DNA from: Shimia sp. R9_2
GTDB taxonomy: Bacteria > Pseudomonadota > Alphaproteobacteria > Rhodobacterales > Rhodobacteraceae
Length of the DNA: 64,000 bases
Direction of reading: 5' to 3'
NCBI RefSeq assembly: GCF_017743735.1
Contig: NZ_JAGHRO010000002.1
Location: 248,001-312,000 of the forward strand
Shown: positions 22,647 through 31,250 of the stretch, piece after piece
Position numbering within the stretch: the stretch's first letter is position 1
How the letters are laid out: every line of letters begins with the position of its first letter
Translations under genes and position numbers: made by a program
Notes under the pieces: model-generated
What the model saw: the letters and a program-made list of their open reading frames with translations, nothing else
Database searches by the model: none
Told to the model about the DNA's origin: nothing

Positions 22647-25566
22647 GCAACCGTCCTCCGTCAGCATCAAAAAACACCGGATCACAGACCTTACAGCGCG
22701 CCGTCACGCCCCGCAGATGATCCACCATCATCACCTCCTCGCCATGACGCGCGCGCCCATTGCGCAAAAACGCCAACCCGAGGAAACTTTCCAGCGTCGG
22801 CGAATAGCCCACCGAGGTGGTGTAGCCCTGCTCATTTTCGCGCACAGGCTCCGCTTCAGGCGCAAACAGATGCGCTCCCGCCGTCAACTGCTTCACCGGC
22901 CCCACCGGCATCAGGCCAACCAACTGCTCACGTTCCTCACCCCAAAGCCCGGGCCGCTCGCTCATTGTTTTGCCGATACAGTCTTTCTTCTGGCTGACCA
23001 TACGCTCCATGCCGATGTCAAAGGCCGTGACCCGCCCGTGAATTTCCGCATGGGTGATGAAGCCCTTTTCGATGCGCAGCACATTCAGCGCTTCCAAGCC
23101 ATAGGCCCCTCCGCCCAGCGCCTCGGCTTGGGTCAGGAGCGCGTCAAACAGGCTGGCGCCATAGCGCGCTGGCACGGCGATTTCATAGGCATGCTCCCCG
23201 CTGAAAGAGATCCGGAACAGTCGCGCCTCAATCCCGCCAATCGGCACGGAACCGCAGGCCATGAAGGGGAAATCGCTCTCCTCCAACGGCGCATCCAGCA
23301 CCTCATCCAGCAGCGCGCGCGCCTTTGGTCCGGCCACCGCAAACTGCGCCCATTGCTCTGTGGTGCTGATCATCGCGAGATCCAGCTCCGGCCGCAGACA
23401 CTGATGCACATATTCCAGATGGCGCATCACCGTGCCCGCAGCTGCGGTCGTGGTGGTGATCACATAGTGGTTTTCCCCCATGCGCGCGCAGGTGCCGTCG
23501 TCCATCACCGTGCCGTCTTCCCGCAGCATCAGCCCATAGCGCACGCGCCCCGGCTTCAATGTGCTCATGGTGTTGGTGTAAACAAAATCCAAAAACGCAG
23601 CTGCATCAGGGCCTTGCACGTCGATCTTGCCCAATGTGGAGACATCACAGATGCCCACCGCGTTGCGCACCATGGTGACCTCGCGATCACAGCTTTCGCG
23701 CCACTTCACCTCTCCGGCGGTTGGGAAGTAGCTTGGGCGGTACCAAAGCCCCGCCTCAATCATCGGCGCCTTGGCCGCGATGCTGGCCGCATAGCCGGTG
23801 GTGAAACGCTCCGGCGCAAAGCCTTTGCCCTGCGCCCCTGCGCCCATGGCGGCAATCGTCACCGGCACGAACGGCGGACGATAGGTGGTGGTTCCGGTTT
23901 CAGGAATGCCCCGTCCGGTCACATCCGCCAGAATGGCAAGTGCGCCGATGTTGGAATTCTTGCCCTGATCAGGTGCCATACCCTGCGTGGTGTAGCGCTT
24001 CATATGCTCAACAGACTGGAAATTCTCCTTCGCTGCCTGCTTCACATCTTTCACGGTCACATCGTTCTGAAAATCGAGCCAGGCGCGTCCGCTGCCTGCG
24101 ACGGCCCAATGGGCCTTCAGCGCATAGGGGGCATCTTCTGCCTCCGGTGTTGCCACCTCAGAGGCATCAAGCCCAAGTTCCGCCAGCACATCACGCGCCG
24201 CTGCCGCGCCCTCTGTCAGCGCGCCATGGGTCGAGAATGTCCCCTGACAGGCCCCCGCGGTGCGCAATCCCGGGATTGCGCCGGGCACCGGCACAAAGCT
24301 CTCGATCTGACGGCTCCATTCCGGCCGCCCGTTCATGTGACAGGTCAGATGCAGCGTCGGGTTCCAGCCACCGGACACTGCCAGACAATCGGTGCGAATT
24401 TTTTCCTCACCGCTCACCGTGCGATAGGTGATGCTTTCCAGCGCCCGCCGACCACCCGCGTTGCAGACCTCAGCCCCCGGGATCACGCGATAGCCCTCTC
24501 CTTCCGGCCCGTCATGGCGCGTGTCCAGCACCGCGGCCACATGTGCCCCGGCGCGGATCAGATCGCGTGCGGTGCGGTGGCCATTGTCGTTGTTGGTGAA
24601 CAGGGTGATCGCCTTGCCCGGCGCCACGCCATAGCGGTGCAGATAGGTGCGCACCGCCGCCGCGCCCATAATGCCGGGGCGGTCATTGTTGCGAAAGGCG
24701 ATGGGCCGCTCAATCGCTCCGGCACAAAGCACGGCCCCTTTGGCCACGATCCTCCAGAAACATTCGCGGGGTTTGTCGCTGCGTGCAGGCCCGTCCACGA
24801 TCCGCTCCAACGCGCCGTATGTGCCTTGGTCATAAGCGCCCGTCACCGTGGTGCGTGTCATCAGCCGCACATTGGGCATCGCCGCCAGCTCCGCCACCGC
24901 CTCTGCAGCCCAATCCGCGCCCGGCATGCCGCCGACCTCTTCGTCCTCACCGTTGAGCCGCCCGCCCATGCGCAAATCTTCATCCGCGAGGATCACATCG
25001 GCCCCCGAGCGCCCTGCGGTCAGCGCCGCCATCAACCCCGCAGGACCCGCGCCAATCACCAGCACATCGCAGAACGCATAGGCTTTCTCATAACGCTCTT
25101 CACAGTTCCGCCCACTCAGCGCGCCAAGCCCCGCCGCGCGACGGATCATCGGCTCATAAAGCCGCTCCCAAAAGGCGCGTGGCCACATAAAGGTCTTGTA
25201 GTAGAACCCCGCGCCCAGAAACGGTGCGGCCAGATCATTCACGGAGAGCAGATCCATCCCCAGCGTCGGCCAGCGGTTCTGGCTGAAAATCTCCACCCCC
25301 TGCCGCGCCGGGATCATTGTGGCGCGCAGGTTGGGCTCCTGCCGGGAGCCACGCCCCAAGGTGACCAGTGCATTGGCCTCCTCAGAGCCTACCCCCATAA
25401 TCCCGCGCGGCCGGTGATATTTAAAAGAGCGCGCCACCAGCTTGATATCATTGGCCAAAAGTGCCGAGGCCACGGTGTCGCCTTCAAAGCCGCTGACCGG
25501 TGCGCCGTCAAACTGAAAAGTTACCGGCTTGTCGCGGTTGATCTGCCCCTTGCCCGCAATCCTCAT
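22639..25566 (-). CDS. soxA: Sarcosine oxidase alpha subunit
   Basis: The 975-residue subunit carries NAD and the folate site of sarcosine oxidase, which turns sarcosine into glycine with formaldehyde or methylene-tetrahydrofolate and hydrogen peroxide. An N-terminal ferredoxin-like region (GFEGDTVASALLANDIKLV) is followed by a dinucleotide fold (VLVIGAGPAGLMAALTAG near residue 170). The C-terminal 380 residues are a glycine-cleavage T-protein-like domain (WRESCDREVTMVRNAVGICD onward). It overlaps soxD upstream and soxG downstream, so the subunits are made together. Confidence 0.95.
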   Translation of the reverse strand: MRIAGKGQINRDKPVTFQFDGAPVSGFEGDTVASALLANDIKLVARSFKYHRPRGIMGVGSEEANALVTLGRGSRQEPNLRATMIPARQGVEIFSQNRWPTLGMDLLSVNDLAAPFLGAGFYYKTFMWPRAFWERLYEPMIRRAAGLGALSGRNCEERYEKAYAFCDVLVIGAGPAGLMAALTAGRSGADVILADEDLRMGGRLNGEDEEVGGMPGADWAAEAVAELAAMPNVRLMTRTTVTGAYDQGTYGALERIVDGPARSDKPRECFWRIVAKGAVLCAGAIERPIAFRNNDRPGIMGAAAVRTYLHRYGVAPGKAITLFTNNDNGHRTARDLIRAGAHVAAVLDTRHDGPEGEGYRVIPGAEVCNAGGRRALESITYRTVSGEEKIRTDCLAVSGGWNPTLHLTCHMNGRPEWSRQIESFVPVPGAIPGLRTAGACQGTFSTHGALTEGAAAARDVLAELGLDASEVATPEAEDAPYALKAHWAVAGSGRAWLDFQNDVTVKDVKQAAKENFQSVEHMKRYTTQGMAPDQGKNSNIGALAILADVTGRGIPETGTTTYRPPFVPVTIAAMGAGAQGKGFAPERFTTGYAASIAAKAPMIEAGLWYRPSYFPTAGEVKWRESCDREVTMVRNAVGICDVSTLGKIDVQGPDAAAFLDFVYTNTMSTLKPGRVRYGLMLREDGTVMDDGTCARMGENHYVITTTTAAAGTVMRHLEYVHQCLRPELDLAMISTTEQWAQFAVAGPKARALLDEVLDAPLEESDFPFMACGSVPIGGIEARLFRISFSGEHAYEIAVPARYGASLFDALLTQAEALGGGAYGLEALNVLRIEKGFITHAEIHGRVTAFDIGMERMVSQKKDCIGKTMSERPGLWGEEREQLVGLMPVGPVKQLTAGAHLFAPEAEPVRENEQGYTTSVGYSPTLESFLGLAFLRNGRARHGEEVMMVDHLRGVTARCKVCDPVFFDADGGRLRD

Positions 25567-25850
25567 GCTTCCGCCTCCTCTTGGAGCGCCTGTTTGGCGT
25601 CGCGGGCCAGCGTCACATCGTAGATCTCATGGGTGATGGTGTTGCGCCGCACCACAAGCCACGCCCCACAGCCCGCCTCATGCTGCCACAGATCGCGGGT
25701 CTCCCCCGCCGGGTTGTCGCGGTTGTGGAGATAGTCATCCCACACCTCATCGCTGGCCTCCGGCGACGGCCGCTGGAGCGCCACCGCGTCGCCCATATAG
25801 TAAAACTCGCGCCGGTCACGCGCGCCACACACTGGACATGTCAATCTCAT
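25563..25850 (-). CDS. soxD: Sarcosine oxidase delta subunit
   Basis: The 95-residue zinc-binding subunit. The zinc ligands are visible as CPVCGARDRREFYYMGD at the N-terminus with WQHEAGCGAWLVVRRNT further on (His and Cys). Its ATG overlaps the stop of the secreted-protein gene upstream, and its stop overlaps the soxA start, both as ATGA. It therefore lies in a tightly coupled chain. In most sox operons soxD follows soxB directly; here an extra gene separates them. Confidence 0.93.
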   Translation of the reverse strand: MRLTCPVCGARDRREFYYMGDAVALQRPSPEASDEVWDDYLHNRDNPAGETRDLWQHEAGCGAWLVVRRNTITHEIYDVTLARDAKQALQEEAEA

Positions 25851-26404
25851 TTGCTGTCCCCCGTATCGCTTGGCCGCTCTTGCGGCGGCACCCCGTCACG
25901 CACCAGCAGGGCACGTACGCCCGCACATTGGCGCGCATCTGCGCGGTAGAGTTTGTATTTGACCGCTTGGTCCGGTTTCTCCGCCAAATCTGCCGCGCCA
26001 CCACAGCTGCCGGTTTGGCCAACCATAAAGTAATTTGTCTGGATGGTGATGGCGTCGCCCGTGTCCCGTACGACTTGAAAGCGGCCTCCGTCACAATCGA
26101 CCACGCAGGTCGGACCACCTTCAAACTCATAGCACAATGCCGATTGATTCAGCACCTGCCCCGCATGGCGTGTGCCTGCCACATGGCCTTGCGCGGCAAA
26201 CCCAACCTGCACCATGGCAGATTTGTTTTCGAACTGATTTTGGTAAACCCAAAGCTGCATCCAATCCACAACCTGCTGGGGTTGAGATGCCAAATGCGCG
26301 TCTGAATAGTCCCGCACATAACAGCCCTCAGGCAACCCATCCGCCAATGCAGGTCCAGCCAAAAGCGCAGTGGTCAGGGCCATCGTTTTCATTGCAGTCT
26401 TCAT
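25847..26404 (-). CDS. Secreted six-cysteine protein inside the sox operon, unknown function
   Basis: A 185-residue protein with a typical signal peptide (MKTAMKTMALTTALLAGPALA, cleavage before DGLPEGC). The mature chain has six cysteines (EGCY, ALCY, TCVVDC, GSCG, RQCAG), enough for three disulfides, and no recognised domain. The ATG at 26404 has GAGGGGGG close upstream. It starts 27 bases after the soxB stop and overlaps soxD by four bases, so it is certainly co-transcribed with sarcosine oxidase. Its presence in the periplasm contrasts with the cytoplasmic oxidase. Confidence 0.75.
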   Translation of the reverse strand: MKTAMKTMALTTALLAGPALADGLPEGCYVRDYSDAHLASQPQQVVDWMQLWVYQNQFENKSAMVQVGFAAQGHVAGTRHAGQVLNQSALCYEFEGGPTCVVDCDGGRFQVVRDTGDAITIQTNYFMVGQTGSCGGAADLAEKPDQAVKYKLYRADARQCAGVRALLVRDGVPPQERPSDTGDSK

Positions 26405-26431
26405 TGCTGCCCCCCTCAGTCTCAAAATATT

Positions 26432-27688
26432 TCAGTGCAAATTGTGCTGAGAGCCTGTGCCCTCTTCATCCATGATCCCGACACCAGTGCGGAAGCGATC
26501 GAGCCGGAACTTTGCCGCCACCTCATGGTGCTGGTCCGTGGCCATCAGATGCGCCATACACCAGCCAGAGGCCGGCACCGCCTTGAAGCCGCCGTAGTTC
26601 CAGCCGCAGTCGATATAGAGCCCCTCGATGCCCTCCATCTTGTCTATGATCGGAGAGCCATCCGGCGTCATATCCATGATCCCACCCCAGCTGCGCAACA
26701 CCTTGGCTTTGCCGATCATCGGCATCAGCGTCATGCCCGCCTCCATGACATGCTCTTTCATTGGCAGATTGCCGCGCGCCGCATAAGAGGCGTAAAAATC
26801 GAGATCCCCGCCAAAGACCAAACCGCCTTTGTCAGACTGACTGATATAGAAATGCCCCATGCCAAAGCTGATCACATGGTTGATCACCGGCTTCAGCCCT
26901 TCGGTCACAAAGGCCTGCAGCACATGGCTTTCCACCGGCAGACGCCGTCCCGCCATCGCCGCCACCTGCCCAGAGCGTCCCGCCACAATGATCCCCACCT
27001 TCTTGGCACGGATCGCGCCACGGGTGGTCTGCACCCCTTTGACAACGCCGCCTTCGATATCAATGCCGGTGACTTCGCAATTCTGCACCAGATCGACCCC
27101 GCGGTCTGATGCGCCCCGCGCATAGCCCCAGGCCACCGCATCGTGGCGCGCGGTGCCGCCGCGCGGATGGTACAGCCCGCCGTAGATCGGGAACCGCGCC
27201 TGTTTAAAATCCAGATAAGGCAGATGTTTGCGCACGCCTTCACGGTCCAGCAGGATCGCATCATCGCCCTGATTGACCATCATATTACCGCGCCGCACAA
27301 AGGCATCGCGCTGCCCGTCACTGTGGAACAGATTGATCAGCCCGCGCTGGGAATGCATCACATTGTAGTTCAGATCTTCTTCCAGCCCCTCCCAGAGCTT
27401 CAGGGAATGGGAATAAAACTCGCTGTTGCCCTGCAGGAAGTAGTTCGCGCGCACAATCGTGGTGTTGCGCCCCACATTGCCACCGCCGAGATAGCCTTTC
27501 TCAAGCACGGCAACATTGGTCAGACCATGGTTCTTGGCGAGGTAATAGGCAGTGGAAAGTCCGTGCCCACCGCCACCGATGATCACCAGATCATATTCCG
27601 GCTTGGGCTCTGCATCCCGCCAATGGGCCTGCCAGCCCTTATTGCCGCGCAAACCTTCCGCGAGCACTTTCAGCCCTGAAAACCGCAT
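26432..27688 (-). CDS. soxB: Sarcosine oxidase beta subunit
   Basis: The 418-residue flavin subunit where sarcosine is oxidised. The FAD-binding motif is DLVIIGGGGHGLSTAYYLAK near residue 31, and the C-terminal half has the DAAO-like FHISQ-type strand (GMGHFYISQSDKGGLVFGGD). SWGGIMDMTPDGSPIIDK and DCGWNYGGFKAVPASGW are strongly conserved in SoxB. It is the first gene of the operon soxB-(secreted protein)-soxD-soxA-soxG. No glyA or folD gene flanks it here. Confidence 0.95.
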   Translation of the reverse strand: MRFSGLKVLAEGLRGNKGWQAHWRDAEPKPEYDLVIIGGGGHGLSTAYYLAKNHGLTNVAVLEKGYLGGGNVGRNTTIVRANYFLQGNSEFYSHSLKLWEGLEEDLNYNVMHSQRGLINLFHSDGQRDAFVRRGNMMVNQGDDAILLDREGVRKHLPYLDFKQARFPIYGGLYHPRGGTARHDAVAWGYARGASDRGVDLVQNCEVTGIDIEGGVVKGVQTTRGAIRAKKVGIIVAGRSGQVAAMAGRRLPVESHVLQAFVTEGLKPVINHVISFGMGHFYISQSDKGGLVFGGDLDFYASYAARGNLPMKEHVMEAGMTLMPMIGKAKVLRSWGGIMDMTPDGSPIIDKMEGIEGLYIDCGWNYGGFKAVPASGWCMAHLMATDQHHEVAAKFRLDRFRTGVGIMDEEGTGSQHNLH

Positions 27689-27841
27689 GATCCGCCCCCC
27701 TGTTTCGTCACATCTCTCTGGCGCACAAAACCGCCATTACAGACCAAGACATGTCTCTGCGCACACATCCTCAGCCCGCATGAGCATACCATGCGGCGCA
27801 AGATTTTTGATTGCAATCAAGGATGTCCTTACTGCGACGTT

Positions 27842-28735
27842 TCAGAACGCCAGCGACACAGCAATGCCCAGCAATGGCGCAGTGTCATAGCTCTCTTTGC
27901 GCACCGTGGTGCCGGCGGCATTTTCCACCTCCAGCTGCCCGTCAAATTCCGCTCCGGCAAAGACCGCAAAGTTCATCGAAGGGCGCGGTTTGTAGTTCAG
28001 ACTCACCACCACCGGCACGCTTGTGTCCTCGCCTGCGCCTCCGGGTGTCGTGCCACGATCTGACAGCGCAAAGCGACTGCTCTCCCGCCGCGCCGAAAGC
28101 GTCACCCCCCAGTCGTCATCCAGCGCATAGCGCAAAGACAGCCCCGGCCCCTGCGAGGCTCCAAGCGTCGGCCCGGTCGTGAGGCTGAACCGGTCAGAGA
28201 TCTGCCAGTCAAGCAGCAGAGCTGGAAAGACATCGACATCCTCACTGCCCACGCCTTCAAAGGCACCGATGGCCGGGCCAATCGTCAGCCGGTCGTTCAA
28301 GGACCAGCTCACACCGGCAAAGGCCCCTGCCGTCACGCCGTCATCCGATCCGGCACCGGTTTCTGCACGCTCCCGCAGCGTTGGCGCCACAAACCAGTTC
28401 ATGCCATTGCGGTTGCGGCCCGCAAAGGTCAGCGACAGGCTGTTCTCCCGGATGCGCCCCCAGGGGGCCGCTGTGTCAAAGTCATAATCGGTCTGCCCAA
28501 GCGTGGCTGACAGGCCAACGCTCAACCCGTCGGCGCGCCGATTGAACGACCCAAGCCGCAGATATCCCCGCTCCGCCGAAAACGCGCTGCCGGAGGACAG
28601 ATCAGAGTCGCCTTGTGAGAGATAAGCACTTTCGAGCTGAAACACCCAACCTTCCGGCGCGGCCTCATTGCCCTGCGCAAACGTCTGAGACGCCAAACAG
28701 GCCAAAACGGCAATGGTGCATGTTGCTCGGATCAT
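27842..28735 (-). CDS. Putative outer-membrane beta-barrel protein
   Basis: A 297-residue protein with a signal peptide (cleavage after TFA, before QGNEAAP). The rest is made of alternating amphipathic strands with GLSVGLSATLGQTDYDF, FAGVSWSLNDRLTIGPAIGAF and similar segments. The last residue is phenylalanine (GIAVSLAF), the usual C-terminal signature for BAM insertion. Strand count is compatible with a 12-14-strand barrel. I cannot name the family. It is transcribed alone, with 153 bases to soxB. Confidence 0.7.
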   Translation of the reverse strand: MIRATCTIAVLACLASQTFAQGNEAAPEGWVFQLESAYLSQGDSDLSSGSAFSAERGYLRLGSFNRRADGLSVGLSATLGQTDYDFDTAAPWGRIRENSLSLTFAGRNRNGMNWFVAPTLRERAETGAGSDDGVTAGAFAGVSWSLNDRLTIGPAIGAFEGVGSEDVDVFPALLLDWQISDRFSLTTGPTLGASQGPGLSLRYALDDDWGVTLSARRESSRFALSDRGTTPGGAGEDTSVPVVVSLNYKPRPSMNFAVFAGAEFDGQLEVENAAGTTVRKESYDTAPLLGIAVSLAF

Positions 28736-28891
28736 TTCAGGTCACAGTCTCCATAAGCCCTTTAAAGGCTCTACGCATGGTTCAGTACGAAAGATCAGTC
28801 TGCGTGGTTTAGGATAGCACAGTATCTCTAAAATACTAATAAAAGTGCTAAATCCTGCGTGAACACAGCGAGCGGTGCCTTGGGTATGCCT

Positions 28892-29488
28892 TCACGGCGT
28901 GGCGGATTTGCGCTCTTCTTTGGTCAGCACACGGGGTGTCACCACCGGCGCACCGGCGGTGTCAAACAGCGGCGTCTGCTTCACCTGCCCCCGCATCAAA
29001 GCGCTGAAGTGGCGGGCCAGCACCTGAAACCCCGCACGGTTGAACCCGTATTCGCGCAACCGCTCCGCACCCATGGGCGCATCCTGCGTGCGCACCACCG
29101 CAATCACCTTGCCAATGGCCTTGGCAACCTCAGCGCCCTGCATCGCCGGAACCCAGATCCCGACAAAGGCCAGCTTGGTGTGCGGCAGGCAATTGAACAA
29201 CGGCGTGTCACAACACCCCGCATACCATCGCATCAGACCTTTGGGCGAAAGCCGCAAACAGGACAGATGCTCTTCCCCCTTGGTGATCTGCAAATGCGCA
29301 GGGGTGGTCTGGAAAATGTCGCTGCCGCCGCGCGGCAACAACTGATCTTCTGCGCCCAGCACGCGCGCGGCGGTTTGGCAGTCCGTGCAGTGACATTGCA
29401 CATGTGAGCCCATACGCGGGCTCACATCTTTGAGTACGGCACCAAACCGGCCGCAGCGGCACCCGATATCCAGATCGACGGGCGCCAT
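28892..29488 (-). CDS. DUF6151 / GFA-like zinc-binding protein
   Basis: A 198-residue protein with a GFA-like cysteine set: CRCG at residues 10-13, then VQCHCTDCQTAARVLGA, and a later CCDTP. These arrangements bind zinc in the glutathione-dependent formaldehyde-activating enzyme fold. The overall sequence matches DUF6151 as I recall it. The start at ATG 29488 lies four bases after the glutamate dehydrogenase stop, so the two are co-transcribed. Whether it acts on a small metabolite is unknown. Confidence 0.7.
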   Translation of the reverse strand: MAPVDLDIGCRCGRFGAVLKDVSPRMGSHVQCHCTDCQTAARVLGAEDQLLPRGGSDIFQTTPAHLQITKGEEHLSCLRLSPKGLMRWYAGCCDTPLFNCLPHTKLAFVGIWVPAMQGAEVAKAIGKVIAVVRTQDAPMGAERLREYGFNRAGFQVLARHFSALMRGQVKQTPLFDTAGAPVVTPRVLTKEERKSATP

Positions 29489-29492
29489 GCGC

Positions 29493-30923
29493 TCAGAGAC
29501 CTTTGGCGCGGTAGCTGGCGGCCACTTTCTCGATCGAGACAAGATAGGCGGCGGTGCGCAGATCTTCCACGTCGTCCCGAGAATGCCAGACATCCCGCAT
29601 GGACTGATAGGCAATCCGCATGGTGTCATCCAGACCAGAGCGTACCAGCTCCAGCTCACCCGCCCCGCGCAGATACTTCTGCTTGAAGCCATCGGTGAGC
29701 TTATACTGACCGCCCAGCGCAGCGCTGATCTGTTCCAACTCATCCACGACAAGCTGGTGACGCGCCTCTTCCTGACGACGCTGCATCCGGCCAAAGCGGA
29801 TGTGGCTCAGGTTTTTGACCCACTCAAAGTAGGACACGGTCACACCACCGGCGTTGGCATACATATCCGGAATGATCACGGTGCCTTTCTTGCGCAGAAT
29901 GTCATCTGCCCCCGCAGTGATCGGACCGTTGGCGGCCTCGATGATCAGCGGTGCCTTGATGTTGGCCGCGTTCTCAAGGTTGATGACCCCTTCCAGCGCT
30001 GCAGGCACCAGAATGTCACAGTCTTCCTCAAGGATCGCCGCGCCGTTCTGGGTGTAGCTCGCATCCGGGAAGCCGGACACACCGCCGTGCTTGGACAGCC
30101 ACTGCTGCACCGCATCCACATCAATGCCATCCGGATTGTGCAAAGCGCCGTCGCGCTCGATGATGCCAATGATCTTGGCGCCATCTTCCTCGCTCAGGAA
30201 TTTGGCGGCGTGATAGCCCACGTTGCCAAGCCCCTGCACAATCACGCGCTTGCCATCCAGAGATCCGGTCATACCGGCTTTCTTCACGTCAAGCGGATCA
30301 CGGAAGAACTCGCGCAGCGCATATTGCACACCACGTCCTGTAGCCTCGACCCGGCCGGAGATGCCGCCCGCGTTGAGCGGTTTACCGGTGACACAGGCGC
30401 GCGCGTTGATGTCTGTGGTGTTCATGCGGGCATATTGGTCCGCCATCCAGGCCATCTCGCGCTCCCCGGTGCCCATATCCGGCGCCGGAACGTTCTGCGA
30501 GGGATGGATCAGGTCACGCTTGGCCAGCTCATAGGCAAAACGGCGCGTGATCTGCTCCAGCTCATGTTCGTCATATTTGCGCGGGTCGATCCGCAGGCCG
30601 CCCTTGGAGCCGCCAAACGGTGCTTCCACCAGCGCGCATTTATAGGTCATCAGCGCCGCCAGCGCCTCAACCTCATCCTGGTTCACACCCATCGCAAAGC
30701 GGATACCGCCCTTCACGGGTTCCATATGCTCGCTGTGAACCGACCGGTAGCCGGTAAACGTCTGGATCTGGCCGCGCAGGCGGACACCAAACCGTACCGT
30801 ATAGGTCGCGTTGCAGACCCGGATCTTTTCTTCCAAGCCGGGCGGAAGGTCCATCAGAGCAACCGCTCTGTTGAACATCAGGTCGACACTTTCCCGAAAA
30901 CTCGGTTCTTGAATTGTGCTCAT
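29493..30923 (-). CDS. gdhA: Glutamate dehydrogenase (Glu/Leu/Phe/Val family)
   Basis: The 476-residue enzyme interconverts glutamate and 2-oxoglutarate plus ammonia. Active-site features are VKGGIRFAMGVNQDEVEALA, APFGGSKGGLRIDP (catalytic lysine) and PAPDMGTGEREMAWMADQYA. The nucleotide fold has VIVQGLGNVGYHAAKFL, followed by an acidic residue that favours NAD. The ATG at 30923 has GGGAGGAAAAAG upstream; an in-frame start at 30983 would add 20 residues foreign to the family. Cofactor preference is inferred. Confidence 0.92.
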   Translation of the reverse strand: MSTIQEPSFRESVDLMFNRAVALMDLPPGLEEKIRVCNATYTVRFGVRLRGQIQTFTGYRSVHSEHMEPVKGGIRFAMGVNQDEVEALAALMTYKCALVEAPFGGSKGGLRIDPRKYDEHELEQITRRFAYELAKRDLIHPSQNVPAPDMGTGEREMAWMADQYARMNTTDINARACVTGKPLNAGGISGRVEATGRGVQYALREFFRDPLDVKKAGMTGSLDGKRVIVQGLGNVGYHAAKFLSEEDGAKIIGIIERDGALHNPDGIDVDAVQQWLSKHGGVSGFPDASYTQNGAAILEEDCDILVPAALEGVINLENAANIKAPLIIEAANGPITAGADDILRKKGTVIIPDMYANAGGVTVSYFEWVKNLSHIRFGRMQRRQEEARHQLVVDELEQISAALGGQYKLTDGFKQKYLRGAGELELVRSGLDDTMRIAYQSMRDVWHSRDDVEDLRTAAYLVSIEKVAASYRAKGL

Positions 30924-31250
30924 CTTTTTCCTCCCGACAAGCAAACGACTGCGACTCACCGTCACACCAATCGACTTAATCAAGAGTTAGGCGATAAGTC
31001 GGCCCGTGACGATAGAGGAATCCATGTCACAGTTGCGTGTCAGGGATGTTTTCAGTTCGGAAACAGAACACCGTTCAAATCAAAGACTGTATCCAAACCC
31101 TTACTGAAAAACAAAAAAAACTGCCTCAAGGCCGCATTAACCACCCGTTTAGGCCCCAATTCCGCCCCAATCTGCTTGGATAAGATCCTTGGCGCAAACC
31201 GCAACTTCGGTGGGAACTCCATTTTGATGCGTCGATACGAGGTGAGTAAT
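30924..31250 (+). promoter_or_regulatory. 327-base divergent control region (gdhA / tad cluster)
   Basis: This gap holds the promoters of gdhA (minus) and of the plus-strand TadG-like gene. I see GTTC-N7-GAAC at 31055-31069 (an inverted SOS-box-like pattern) and TTAA-N7-TTTA at 31137-31151 (close to the CtrA consensus TTAA-N7-TTAA), the latter about 100 bases before the TadG-like start. No convincing terminator or RNA gene is present. Confidence 0.4.

Noticed and set aside
22459..25623. A 1054-codon open frame on the plus strand
   Set aside because: It lies antisense to soxA, reads as arginine/histidine-rich low-complexity text, and is a by-product of high GC at third codon positions. The same holds for long antisense frames at 39568-41754, 57649-59817 and 46407-48086.
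31055..31069. GTTC-N7-GAAC, resembling an alphaproteobacterial SOS box
   Set aside because: The usual LexA site is a direct repeat GTTC-N7-GTTC, and the flanking genes (gdhA, tad) are not SOS genes. One inverted match is likely chance.
29430..31250. Extension of the TadG-like gene upstream to one 1222-residue protein
   Set aside because: The extra part is antisense to glutamate dehydrogenase. The ATG at 31251 has a good ribosome-binding site and starts the real protein.
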